From: Bacteroidota bacterium
GTDB taxonomy: Bacteria > Bacteroidota > Bacteroidia > Chitinophagales > Chitinophagaceae
Direction of reading: 5' to 3'
Assembly (NCBI GenBank): GCA_021824855.1
Contig: JAKAJX010000219.1
Location: 1-9,855, forward strand
Length of the DNA stretch: 9,855 bases
Shown: positions 1 through 7,924 of the stretch, piece after piece
Layout: each line of letters opens with the position of its first letter
Numbering within the stretch: the stretch's first letter is position 1
Made by a program: the position numbers and the translations under genes
The notes under the pieces: model-generated
The model's database searches: none
The model's input: the letters and a program-made list of their open reading frames with translations, nothing else
What the model was told of the DNA's origin: nothing

Positions 1-17
1 GAAGAATCAACTCTTCA

Positions 18-1289
18 ATGGTTTCAATTAATATGTTTATTACAAATCCTATATCAAGTCAATTACAGTTTGGTGAAGCAGCATTGAGATTGAAGAAAGT
101 GATTACAAAAACACCACTTCAACTCAATCATAATTTATCCAATAAATATCAGTGCAATGTTTATTTAAAAAGAGAAGACTTGCAAATAGTTCGCTCTTAT
201 AAACTGCGTGGTGCTTTTAATATGATGAGCACACTTCCCAACGAAAAACTACAACGTGGTGTAGTATGTGCCAGTGCCGGTAATCATGCACAGGGATTTG
301 CTTATAGCTGCAAAAAATTAAATACTAACGGTGTTGTATTTATGCCCATTATTACACCCAAACAAAAAGTTAATCAAACTAAAATGTTTGGTGGTGAAAA
401 TATAGAAATAAAACTCATTGGCGATACATTTGACGATTGTGCCATTGCGGCAAAACAATACACAGAAGAAAACCAAATGACTTTTATTCCTCCTTTTGAT
501 GACTATAAAATTATTGAAGGTCAAGGAACAGTTGCCGTTGAAATTTTAGAAGATTTAGCTGCAATAGATTATGTTTTTGTGCCTATTGGTGGTGGTGGTC
601 TAAGTGCCGGAATTGGTACCTATTTTAAAACCATCTCACCAAAAACAAAAATTATAGGAGTTGAACCACTAGGTGCTCCATCTATGACAGAAGCCTTACG
701 AAAAGGACATCCCGTTACAATTGATAAAATTGATAGGTTTGTTGATGGTGCTGCAGTAAAACGTATTGGAGATATTACATTTAATATTTGCAGTAACGTT
801 TTAAGTGATATTCAGTTAGTTCCTGAAGGCAAAGTTTGTACAACAATTTTAAAATTATACAATGAAGAAGCTATTGTTGTAGAACCTGCAGGTGCTCTTA
901 GTATTGCAGCATTAGATAATTACGCCGATAAAATAAAAGGTAAAACCATTGTTTGTATTGTAAGTGGAAGCAATAATGATATTGACCGCATGCCGGAAAT
1001 TAAAGAAAGATCGCTACAATATGAAGGACTAAAACATTATTTTCTTATTCGGTTTGCACAAAGACCCGGAGCACTAAGAGAATTTTTAAATTGTGTTTTA
1101 GGTCCAACAGATGATATTACCAGATTTGAATACATGCAAAAAACCAATAAAGAAACAGGCCCTGCATTGGTTGGAATTGAACTTTTTGATAAAAGAGATT
1201 ATACTTCGCTTATTAACCGCATGCACTCGTTTAACATAGATTATTCGGAAATTAATAAAAATGATACGCTTTTTGGATATCTTATCTAA
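18..1289 (+). CDS. ilvA: Threonine ammonia-lyase (biosynthetic threonine dehydratase), short form with one C-terminal ACT-like domain
   Basis: Cytoplasmic PLP enzyme that deaminates L-threonine to 2-oxobutanoate and ammonia, the committing step of isoleucine synthesis. The 423-residue product closely resembles the roughly 420-residue Bacillus subtilis IlvA as I recall it. The PLP-binding lysine is K62 in SYKLRGA; ASAGNHAQG (85-93) forms the substrate/PLP loop; the phosphate-binding glycine loop is GGGG at 191-194; SGSNND lies at 316-321. Residues from about 336 to the end form a single ACT-like regulatory domain (HYFLIRFAQRPGALREF, then DDITRFEY), unlike the two-domain E. coli enzyme, so isoleucine feedback is plausible but unproven. 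The start is uncertain: ATG at 18 and ATG at 33 are both in frame, and no in-frame stop separates ATG 18 from the window edge. It is probably the distal gene of a branched-chain amino-acid operon lying upstream; that is inference from common gene order. Confidence 0.95.
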   Translation: MVSINMFITNPISSQLQFGEAALRLKKVITKTPLQLNHNLSNKYQCNVYLKREDLQIVRSYKLRGAFNMMSTLPNEKLQRGVVCASAGNHAQGFAYSCKKLNTNGVVFMPIITPKQKVNQTKMFGGENIEIKLIGDTFDDCAIAAKQYTEENQMTFIPPFDDYKIIEGQGTVAVEILEDLAAIDYVFVPIGGGGLSAGIGTYFKTISPKTKIIGVEPLGAPSMTEALRKGHPVTIDKIDRFVDGAAVKRIGDITFNICSNVLSDIQLVPEGKVCTTILKLYNEEAIVVEPAGALSIAALDNYADKIKGKTIVCIVSGSNNDIDRMPEIKERSLQYEGLKHYFLIRFAQRPGALREFLNCVLGPTDDITRFEYMQKTNKETGPALVGIELFDKRDYTSLINRMHSFNIDYSEINKNDTLFGYLI

Positions 1290-1423
1290 AAAAGTGAATA
1301 TTTTATTGAAAATTTTCATACTGAAATTCCTTTTTTTTGAATATTTTTGATGAAACGATTGCTTGCCTTAAAAGGTATTTTATTCAATTTTTTACTATAA
1401 CTATAACAACATAATACACGTAA
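1290..1423. promoter_or_regulatory. ilvA-gltB intergenic region with a possible Bacteroidota -7 box and a palindrome
   Basis: This 134-bp A/T-rich gap most likely carries the gltBD promoter. TATTTTTG at 1342-1349 fits the TAnnTTTG -7 consensus of Bacteroidota primary-sigma promoters, but I find no TTG at the usual distance upstream, so the match is weak in such A/T-rich DNA. A perfect 12-bp palindrome, TGAAAATTTTCA, lies at 1307-1318 and could be an operator. GAATATTTT occurs twice (1296 and 1339). A run of eight T at 1331-1338 lacks a convincing G/C stem before it, so I do not call an ilvA terminator here. Confidence 0.3.
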
Positions 1424-4400
1424 ATGGCAAGTACAACAGGACTATATAATGCTGCATTCGAGCACGATGCTTGTGGTATTGGCTTTGTGGCTAATATTAA
1501 AGGAAATAAATCGCACCAGATTATTTCCGATGCACTTACTATTTTAGAAAATATGGAGCACCGCGGCGCTTGTGGATGCGAAAATAATACCGGAGATGGT
1601 GCCGGTATACTAATTCAAATTCCACACGAATTTTTCTTTGATGAGTGTGTTAAATTAGGCATTCACCTTCCTGCTTTTGGAAAGTATGGTGTGGGCGTTT
1701 TATTTTTCCCAAAAGATATTCGCTTAAAAGAAGAGTGCAGAGATATTTTTAATCGCTCTGCCGAAAAATTAGGATTAGAAATTTTAGCTTACCGAAAAGT
1801 GCCTGTAAACCAATCTAATATTGGAGCCACTGCTTTATCTGTAGAGCCCGAAATTGAACAAGTATTTATTGCTTGCCCCGATTATATTTCCTCACCGGAA
1901 GCATTCGAAAGAAAACTATTTGTACTTCGCAACTATGCAAGTCATACCATTAATAACTCTGTTAAAAAAGATACCATAGGGTTTTACATTGCCTCTTTAT
2001 CCTATAAAGTTTTAGTATATAAAGGACAATTAACCAGTCTTCAAGTAAGAAATTATTTCCCCGACTTAAATAATAAAAGAATGGTTAGTGCCTTTGGCTT
2101 AATCCATTCACGTTTCGCAACCAATACTTTTCCTTCATGGAAATTAGCACAACCATTCCGCTACATTGCACATAATGGCGAAATAAATACATTACAAGGA
2201 AATTTAAATTGGCTAAAAACAAGTGAAAAAAGTTTCACATCGCCCTACTTCAGCAAAGAAGAAATGGACATGCTGTTGCCTATCATTTTTGAAGGACAAT
2301 CCGATTCGGCATGTTTAGATAATATGATAGAATTATTAACCATGTGTGGAAGAACGCTACCTCATGTAATGATGATGCTAATTCCTGAAGCATGGGATGG
2401 TAATGAAGATATGAATCCATTAAAAAAAGCATTTTACGAATTTCATGCAGCTTTTATGGAACCTTGGGATGGACCGGCTTCTATCTCTTTTACCGATGGA
2501 AAAATAATTGGAGCAACGTTAGATAGAAACGGACTTCGTCCCTCACGTTATTGCGTTACCACAGACGATAGAGTAATTATGGCATCGGAAACAGGAACAC
2601 TTCCAATCGATCAAAAATTGGTAAAAGAAAAAGGAAGATTACAACCGGGCAAAATGTTTGTGGTTGATATGGAACAAGGAAGAATTATTAGTGATGATGA
2701 ATTAAAACAAAACATTTGCACACAAAAACCCTACGGCGAATGGCTAAATAAATACAAAATTAAATTAGAAGAATTACCTGAACCAAGAGTTACTTTCTCT
2801 CATTTATCGCAAGAACAAATTTTTAAATATCAAAAAGCATTTGGCTATTCAACCGAAGATCTGGAAACTATTATTGCCCCTATGGCATTGGAAGGAAAAG
2901 AACCCATAGGCTCTATGGGAACCGATACGCCTTTAGCAATTTTAAGTAACCAGCCACAACATTTAAGTCATTATTTTAAACAATTATTTGCTCAAGTTAC
3001 TAACCCGCCTATCGATCCAATTCGCGAAAGATTAGTAATGAGCTTAGCCACTTTTGCAGGTAACAATGGTAATTTATTGGTAGAAGATCCATTAGATTGC
3101 CATAGTGTAGCATTAAAACATCCTATCCTTTCTAATCATGGATTAGAAAAAATTAGAAGTATTGATACCGGCATATTTCAAGCAAAAACTTTACAAATAT
3201 ATTTTAGAGCCGACGGCAAGCCGGGATCGTTGCAAAGAGGTTTAGACAGGCTATGCCGTTATGCCGTTGATGCGGTAGAAGATGGCTTTGAAGTATTAAT
3301 TTTATCAGATCGTGCTATTGACAGCGAGCACGCTCCTATTCCATCATTATTAGCCACTGCGGCTGTTCATCATCATTTAATTCGAAAGGGTTATCGCGGG
3401 CAAGTGGGTATTATTGTAGAAGCAGGCGATGTTTGGGAAGTACACCACTTTGCATGCTTAATTGGTTTTGGTGCTACGGCTATTAATCCATATTTGGCTT
3501 TATCTACTTTGCGTAGTTTAAAAGATACTAATTTTTTAAAAACCGATAAAGACCATGAACAATTAAAGAAGAATTATATTAAAGCTGTATGCGATGGATT
3601 GTTGAAAGTATTTAGTAAAATGGGCATCTCCACCTTACAATCTTACCAAGGTGCACAGATATTTGAAATTGTTGGATTGAATAAATTAGTAGTAGATAAA
3701 TATTTTACCGGTGCTACTTCTCGCATTGAAGGAATGGGATTAGATGAGATTGCCCGTGAAGTATTAGCAAGACACTTTTTTTCTTTCAGCAAAACCGAAA
3801 TACCGGTACAAAGGTTACCTGTTGGCGGATTATATCAATGGAAACGAAAAGGAGAATTTCATTTATTCAATCCTCAAACTATTCATTTATTACAACAAGC
3901 CACCAGAAATAATGATTATCATACTTTCAAAAAATATTCTAAACTGGTTAACGACCAAAGTGAAAAAGCAATTACTATTAGAAGTTTATTAGATTTTAAA
4001 CGCAATAAACCTTCTATATCAATTGATGAAGTAGAACCGGCAGAAAATATTTATAAACGTTTTGCAACAGGTGCTATGAGCTTTGGTTCTATTTCGCATG
4101 AAGCACATAGTACACTTGCAATTGCAATGAACCGCATTGGCGCTAAAAGTAATACAGGCGAAGGTGGCGAAGATGAAATGAGATACGAAAAATTACCTAA
4201 TGGCGATAGCATGCGCAGCGCTATTAAACAAGTAGCATCGGCACGTTTTGGTGTAACCAGTTTATACTTAACAGAAGCAGATGAATTACAAATTAAAATG
4301 GCTCAGGGTGCTAAACCGGGTGAAGGTGGGCAACTACCTGGGCATAAAGTAGATGAATGGATAGGAAAAGTGCGTCATTCAACTCCGGGTGTTGGCTTAA

Positions 4401-5947
4401 TTTCTCCACCACCACACCACGATATTTATTCAATTGAAGATTTAGCACAACTCATATTCGATTTAAAAAATGCCAATAGAAAGGCACGTATTAATGTAAA
4501 ATTGGTTTCTAAAGCAGGTGTTGGAACTATTGCAGCCGGAGTTGCTAAAGCAAAAGCAGATGTAGTTCTTATTGCCGGGCATGATGGTGGAACAGGAGCT
4601 TCGCCTATTTCTTCTATTAAACATACAGGTCTTCCATGGGAATTAGGATTAGCAGAAACGCATCAAACTTTAGTAAAAAATAAATTACGCAGTAGAATTA
4701 CGGTACAAGCCGATGGACAAATGCGTACGGGCAGAGATATTGCAATTGCAGCATTATTAGGAGCCGAAGAATGGGGCATTGCTACCGCAGCATTAATTGT
4801 TGAAGGTTGCATTATGATGAGAAAATGCCATTTAAATACTTGTCCGGTTGGCGTTGCTACACAAAATCCGGAATTAAGAAAAAGATTTACAGGAGACCCT
4901 GATCATGTTGTGAATTTCTTCAAATTTATTGTTCAAGAATTACGCGAAATAATGGCTGAACTTGGATTTAGAACAGTGAATGAAATGATTGGACAAGTAG
5001 ATACTTTACATTTAAGAGAAAATATTACGCATTGGAAATATAGCAAACTCGATCTTTCTCCTATTCTCTATAAAGAACCATCCAGTGAATATGTAGGTTT
5101 ATATAAACAAGAAGAACAAGATCATGGTATTGCCAATGTATTAGATTGGAAATTATTACAAGCCGCTAAACCTGCCATAGAATCTCAACAAAAAGTTAAA
5201 GCAAATTTTGAAATAGTAAATACCGATAGAACAGTTGGTGCAATTTTATCGAATGAGATAACAAAAAAATACCGTTCTGCCGGTTTACCGGATGATACCA
5301 TTCACTTTAAATTTACAGGAACAGCCGGACAAAGTTTTGGAGCTTTTAACACAAATGGTATAACGTTAGAGATAGAAGGAGATGCCAATGATTATTTTGG
5401 TAAAGGAATAAGTGGAGCAAGATTAATCATCTACCCGGCTAAAGAAGCAACTTTTATTCCGGAAGAAAATATCATTATTGGTAATGTAGCTTTTTATGGA
5501 GCAACAAGTGGCGAAGCATTTATTCGTGGAAAAGCCGGAGAACGTTTTGCAGTTCGAAATTCGGGTGTAAATGCAGTGGTAGAAGGTGTTGGCGATCATG
5601 GCTGTGAATATATGACAGGTGGAAGAGTGGTAATTCTCGGCGATATTGGAAGAAATTTTGCTGCGGGCATGAGCGGTGGCATTGCTTATATATTCGACGT
5701 AAGAGGCATATTTGCTAATAATTGTAATAAAGAAATGGTAGATATAGATCCTGTTAATGATGAGGAAGATGTAAATGAATTATTAACAATGATTGAAAAA
5801 CATTATCAAAATACCGGAAGTACCATTGCCAAATTTGTGTTAGACGATTTTGACAATCAATTAAAAAATTTCGTAAAAGTATTCCCTCAGGATTATAAAA
5901 AAGTACTTTCAGAAAAAAAGGAAAAAACTGAAATGAGTAATAAATAA
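1424..5947 (+). CDS. gltB: Glutamate synthase (GOGAT) large alpha subunit
   Basis: Makes two glutamates from glutamine and 2-oxoglutarate, using electrons passed from GltD; cytoplasmic iron-sulfur flavoprotein. The 1507 residues match the usual length. Domains in order: a short propeptide ending at HDA16, then Cys17, the expected N-terminal nucleophile of the class II glutamine amidotransferase; R230 and HNGEIN (250-255) belong to its active site. The central domain runs from about 455 to 780. The FMN-binding synthase domain starts near 830, with TGAMSFGS around 882-889 and a KAGVGTIAAG / GHDGGTGASP stretch after it. The 3Fe-4S ligands are C1129, C1135 and C1140 (C-x5-C-x4-C). The C-terminal GXGXG beta-helix begins near 1290 (AGQSFGAF; GDHGCEYMTGG near 1390). 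The gltD gene follows after 62 bp, which argues for the NAD(P)H rather than the ferredoxin type. The ATG at 1424 places Cys17 behind a normal-sized leader. No missing key residue is seen. Confidence 0.98.
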   Translation: MASTTGLYNAAFEHDACGIGFVANIKGNKSHQIISDALTILENMEHRGACGCENNTGDGAGILIQIPHEFFFDECVKLGIHLPAFGKYGVGVLFFPKDIRLKEECRDIFNRSAEKLGLEILAYRKVPVNQSNIGATALSVEPEIEQVFIACPDYISSPEAFERKLFVLRNYASHTINNSVKKDTIGFYIASLSYKVLVYKGQLTSLQVRNYFPDLNNKRMVSAFGLIHSRFATNTFPSWKLAQPFRYIAHNGEINTLQGNLNWLKTSEKSFTSPYFSKEEMDMLLPIIFEGQSDSACLDNMIELLTMCGRTLPHVMMMLIPEAWDGNEDMNPLKKAFYEFHAAFMEPWDGPASISFTDGKIIGATLDRNGLRPSRYCVTTDDRVIMASETGTLPIDQKLVKEKGRLQPGKMFVVDMEQGRIISDDELKQNICTQKPYGEWLNKYKIKLEELPEPRVTFSHLSQEQIFKYQKAFGYSTEDLETIIAPMALEGKEPIGSMGTDTPLAILSNQPQHLSHYFKQLFAQVTNPPIDPIRERLVMSLATFAGNNGNLLVEDPLDCHSVALKHPILSNHGLEKIRSIDTGIFQAKTLQIYFRADGKPGSLQRGLDRLCRYAVDAVEDGFEVLILSDRAIDSEHAPIPSLLATAAVHHHLIRKGYRGQVGIIVEAGDVWEVHHFACLIGFGATAINPYLALSTLRSLKDTNFLKTDKDHEQLKKNYIKAVCDGLLKVFSKMGISTLQSYQGAQIFEIVGLNKLVVDKYFTGATSRIEGMGLDEIAREVLARHFFSFSKTEIPVQRLPVGGLYQWKRKGEFHLFNPQTIHLLQQATRNNDYHTFKKYSKLVNDQSEKAITIRSLLDFKRNKPSISIDEVEPAENIYKRFATGAMSFGSISHEAHSTLAIAMNRIGAKSNTGEGGEDEMRYEKLPNGDSMRSAIKQVASARFGVTSLYLTEADELQIKMAQGAKPGEGGQLPGHKVDEWIGKVRHSTPGVGLISPPPHHDIYSIEDLAQLIFDLKNANRKARINVKLVSKAGVGTIAAGVAKAKADVVLIAGHDGGTGASPISSIKHTGLPWELGLAETHQTLVKNKLRSRITVQADGQMRTGRDIAIAALLGAEEWGIATAALIVEGCIMMRKCHLNTCPVGVATQNPELRKRFTGDPDHVVNFFKFIVQELREIMAELGFRTVNEMIGQVDTLHLRENITHWKYSKLDLSPILYKEPSSEYVGLYKQEEQDHGIANVLDWKLLQAAKPAIESQQKVKANFEIVNTDRTVGAILSNEITKKYRSAGLPDDTIHFKFTGTAGQSFGAFNTNGITLEIEGDANDYFGKGISGARLIIYPAKEATFIPEENIIIGNVAFYGATSGEAFIRGKAGERFAVRNSGVNAVVEGVGDHGCEYMTGGRVVILGDIGRNFAAGMSGGIAYIFDVRGIFANNCNKEMVDIDPVNDEEDVNELLTMIEKHYQNTGSTIAKFVLDDFDNQLKNFVKVFPQDYKKVLSEKKEKTEMSNK

Positions 5948-5970
5948 TAATGTATTATTCTATTATTATT
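5943..5970 (+). repeat. A/T-only inverted repeat overlapping the gltB stop
   Basis: AATAATAAT (5943-5951) is repeated in inverted form as ATTATTATT (5962-5970) across a 10-nt loop, starting inside the last codons of gltB. With only A-T pairs it would be a weak hairpin without a T-tract, so it is not a terminator. It could influence the gltB/gltD mRNA ratio or be a by-product of base composition. Confidence 0.3.
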
Positions 5971-6009
5971 CAGTGCATTTATTTTACAAACTATAAACCA
6001 ATATAAGCA

Positions 6010-7512
6010 ATGGGTAAGCCAACTGGTTTTATGGAATTTACAAGAGAATTACCGGCAAAACGTTCGGTAGCAGAACGCGTTCAGGACTATAAAGAATATA
6101 TTTTATCTTTTACCGAAGAAAAACTGAATCAACAAGCTGCTCGTTGTATGAATTGTGGTGTACCATTTTGCCATAATGGTTGCCCATTAGGAAATGTAAT
6201 TCCGGAATTTAATGATGCCGTATATGACGGTAATTGGGAAGATGCATACAGCATATTAATATCAACCAATAATTTTCCCGAGTTTACGGGAAGAATTTGT
6301 CCGGCACCTTGCGAATCTGCTTGTGTATTAGGCATCAATCAACCGCCAATTACAATTGAAGAAATTGAAAAACACATCATCGAAATTGCATTCGATAAAA
6401 ATTTTGTACAACCTCGTAAACCAGCTATAAAAACCGGAAAAAAAGTAGCAGTTATTGGATCCGGACCTGCAGGTTTAGCTGCAGCAGCTCAATTAAATTA
6501 TGCAGGCCATACAGTTACAGTTTTTGAAAGGGATGAAGCTCCTGGCGGGTTATTGCGTTATGGTATTCCCGACTTTAAATTAGAGAAATGGGTAATAGAC
6601 AGAAGAATAAAAATAATGGAAGAAGAAGGTATTAATTTTAAACTTAATGCCAATGTGGGTGTAAATATTAGTATCAACGATTTATTACGAGAATTTAATG
6701 CAATTGTTTTAGCAGGTGGATCCACCACACCCAGAGATTTAAAAGTTCCGGGAAGAGAATTAAAAGGCGTTCATTTTGCTATGCAATTTTTAAAACAACA
6801 AAATAAACGGGTAGCAAAAAAAGATCCATTAGCAAATGCACACATAGAAAGTAATATATATGCAACAGATATTTTTGCCACCGGAAAAAATGTGGTAGTA
6901 ATAGGTGGTGGCGATACAGGCAGTGACTGTGTAGGAACATCGAACAGACAAAAAGCGGCATCGGTTACGCAATTTGAATTATTACCCAAACCGCCAGAAA
7001 CCAGAACATCAAATATGCCATGGCCTACCTACCCAATGATTTTAAAAACTACTACATCGCATGAAGAAGGTGTTCAAAGAAAATGGGCAGTAGCTACAAA
7101 AGAATTTATTGGCGATGAAAAAGGAAACCTAAAAGCACTAAAAATTGTTGATTTAGAATGGAAATATACTGATGATGGTAGACCTGCTGAATTTGTGGAA
7201 ATTGCAGGTAGTGAACGAGAACTACCTTGTGAACTTGCCTTATTAGCCATGGGTTTTTTACACCCACAAAAAAATGGCTTGTTAGATGAATTAGAAATTG
7301 AATTAGATGAAAGAGGAAATGTAAAAGCAAGTGATAAACAATATCAAACAAATATTTCAAAAATTTTTACTGCTGGCGATATGAGAAGAGGACAATCGTT
7401 AGTAGTATGGGCAATTAGTGAAGGAAGAGAATGTGCAAGAAAGGTTGACGAATATCTTAATTCCGGAGTATCGGTTTTAGAAAGAAAAGATGCTACTGTG
7501 ATAACCGCTTAA
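6010..7512 (+). CDS. gltD: Glutamate synthase small beta subunit (NAD(P)H oxidoreductase)
   Basis: Oxidises NAD(P)H through FAD and passes electrons over iron-sulfur clusters to GltB. The 500-residue length is normal for GltD. The N-terminal iron-sulfur domain shows C46, C49, C54 and C58 (CMNCGVPFCHNGC) and C97, C101 and C105 (CPAPCESAC), the pattern that holds two 4Fe-4S clusters. The FAD Rossmann motif is VIGSGPAGLA (148-157), with ERDEAPGG at 173-180. The NAD(P)H fold has VIGGGDTGSDC (297-307). The FAD-closing motif AGDMRRGQSLVVWAISEGR spans 455-473. The ATG at 6010 gives the family-typical MGKPTGF start. It lies 62 bp after gltB with no terminator between, so the two are probably cotranscribed, and an intrinsic terminator follows the stop. 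I cannot tell NADH from NADPH preference by eye. Confidence 0.98.
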   Translation: MGKPTGFMEFTRELPAKRSVAERVQDYKEYILSFTEEKLNQQAARCMNCGVPFCHNGCPLGNVIPEFNDAVYDGNWEDAYSILISTNNFPEFTGRICPAPCESACVLGINQPPITIEEIEKHIIEIAFDKNFVQPRKPAIKTGKKVAVIGSGPAGLAAAAQLNYAGHTVTVFERDEAPGGLLRYGIPDFKLEKWVIDRRIKIMEEEGINFKLNANVGVNISINDLLREFNAIVLAGGSTTPRDLKVPGRELKGVHFAMQFLKQQNKRVAKKDPLANAHIESNIYATDIFATGKNVVVIGGGDTGSDCVGTSNRQKAASVTQFELLPKPPETRTSNMPWPTYPMILKTTTSHEEGVQRKWAVATKEFIGDEKGNLKALKIVDLEWKYTDDGRPAEFVEIAGSERELPCELALLAMGFLHPQKNGLLDELEIELDERGNVKASDKQYQTNISKIFTAGDMRRGQSLVVWAISEGRECARKVDEYLNSGVSVLERKDATVITA

Positions 7513-7528
7513 TTGAATTGAATTGAAT
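7511..7528 (+). repeat. Short tandem repeat of AATTG at the gltD stop codon
   Basis: Three AATTG units followed by AAT begin within the gltD stop codon and run toward the terminator. The array is outside the coding sequence apart from the stop itself, so copy-number slippage would probably have no effect on GltD. Confidence 0.6.
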
Positions 7529-7535
7529 ATTACTG

Positions 7536-7569
7536 AAAAAAAGTCATCATTCCCATGATGGCTTTTTTT
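7536..7569 (+). terminator. Intrinsic terminator after gltBD
   Basis: Seven A (7536-7542), GTCATCAT (7543-7550), loop TCCC (7551-7554), ATGATGGC (7555-7562) and seven T (7563-7569) form a 15-bp stem with one G-T wobble and a terminal T-tract. This is the clearest terminator in the window and ends the gltBD transcript 23 bp after the gltD stop. The flanking A and T tracts are symmetrical, so it could work in either direction, but no opposing gene is visible. Confidence 0.9.
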
Positions 7570-7666
7570 ATAATTAATATTTTATTACTTAATTTTTATT
7601 AATTTGATAAAAATTATATTTAATTAAATAATGAATATTATATCATTTTTTATATAATTTAGCTAT

Positions 7667-7696
7667 AAATAATAAATATATTTTTATTTATTATTT
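7667..7696. repeat. Perfect 12-bp A/T-only inverted repeat
   Basis: AAATAATAAATA (7667-7678) and its exact reverse complement TATTTATTATTT (7685-7696) flank the 6-nt loop TATTTT. In DNA this rich in A/T a match of this size is roughly what chance would give, so a function is not claimed. Confidence 0.4.
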
Positions 7697-7710
7697 GTTA
7701 AAAATAACTG

Positions 7711-7762
7711 TTTAAAAAGTAAAGACTATTATAACAATAGATAAAACATTGTACTTTTTAAA
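7711..7762. repeat. Perfect 11-bp inverted repeat enclosing a smaller stem
   Basis: TTTAAAAAGTA (7711-7721) is repeated in exact inverted form as TACTTTTTAAA (7752-7762). The 30-nt space between holds a second stem, CTATT (7726-7730) with AATAG (7736-7740) around a 5-nt loop. The nesting suggests either an RNA structure in a leader or a pair of protein-binding half sites. Chance occurrence is possible given the base composition. Confidence 0.4.
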
Positions 7763-7881
7763 TACTGTTAACGACTACTTGTTTATACAAGAACAACTAT
7801 TGCTTCTATATGATACAAAACAGCTATTGCTGTAGTTTAAACACCGAATTAGGAAAATAAAGCTGTTTAATAACTAAAATT

Positions 7882-7903
7882 AGTACTGCAATAATGCTGT
7901 ACT
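7882..7903 (+). repeat. Hairpin just upstream of the porin start codon
   Basis: AGTACTGCA (7882-7890) and TGCTGTACT (7895-7903) pair over a 4-nt ATAA loop with a single T-T mismatch, giving eight pairs, four of them G-C. It ends 21 bp before the porin ATG and has no T-run after it, so it is not a terminator. It could be an operator or a leader hairpin affecting translation or mRNA stability. Confidence 0.45.
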
Positions 7904-7924
7904 TTCATTATTAATCATAAATCA

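Larger units (their letters stand above)
7570..7924. promoter_or_regulatory. Long A/T-rich intergenic region upstream of the porin-PII-amt cluster
   Basis: There is no credible gene here; both strands are broken by stops. From 7563 to 7700 only 7 of 138 bases are G or C. The region must carry the promoter of the downstream cluster, but I find neither a full TAnnTTTG box nor a sigma-54 GG-N10-GC element. It holds three inverted repeats (listed separately). CTGTTTAA occurs as a direct repeat at 7708-7715 and 7863-7870, and CTATTGCT at 7797-7804 and 7824-7831. GTTAAC at 7767-7772 is a palindrome. CTTGT/ACAAG around TTAT (7779-7792) and ACAGC/GCTGT around TATT are small stems. These may be operator sites or parts of a structured leader; none is a motif I recognise. 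Confidence 0.5.

Noticed and set aside
318..524. Open frame of 68 codons on the minus strand inside ilvA
   Set aside because: It is fully antisense to a well-supported gene, and its Phe/Ile/Asn-rich product has no recognisable domain.
1098..1319. Open frame of 73 codons on the minus strand over the ilvA end and the following gap
   Set aside because: Most of it is antisense to the conserved IlvA C-terminal domain, and the product is low in complexity (Lys/Ile/Phe).
1331..1338. Run of eight T as an ilvA terminator
   Set aside because: No G/C-containing stem precedes it; the nearby palindrome has no loop and is A/T-rich.
6771..7360. Minus-strand open frames inside gltD (6771-6989, 6779-6961, 7106-7360)
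   Set aside because: All are antisense to conserved GltD motifs. Their hydrophobic appearance (Leu, His, Phe) comes from reading an A/T-rich gene backwards.
7570..7924. Sigma-54 promoter for the porin-PII-amt cluster
   Set aside because: TTGC occurs near 7801 and 7827, but there is no GG at the required distance upstream.
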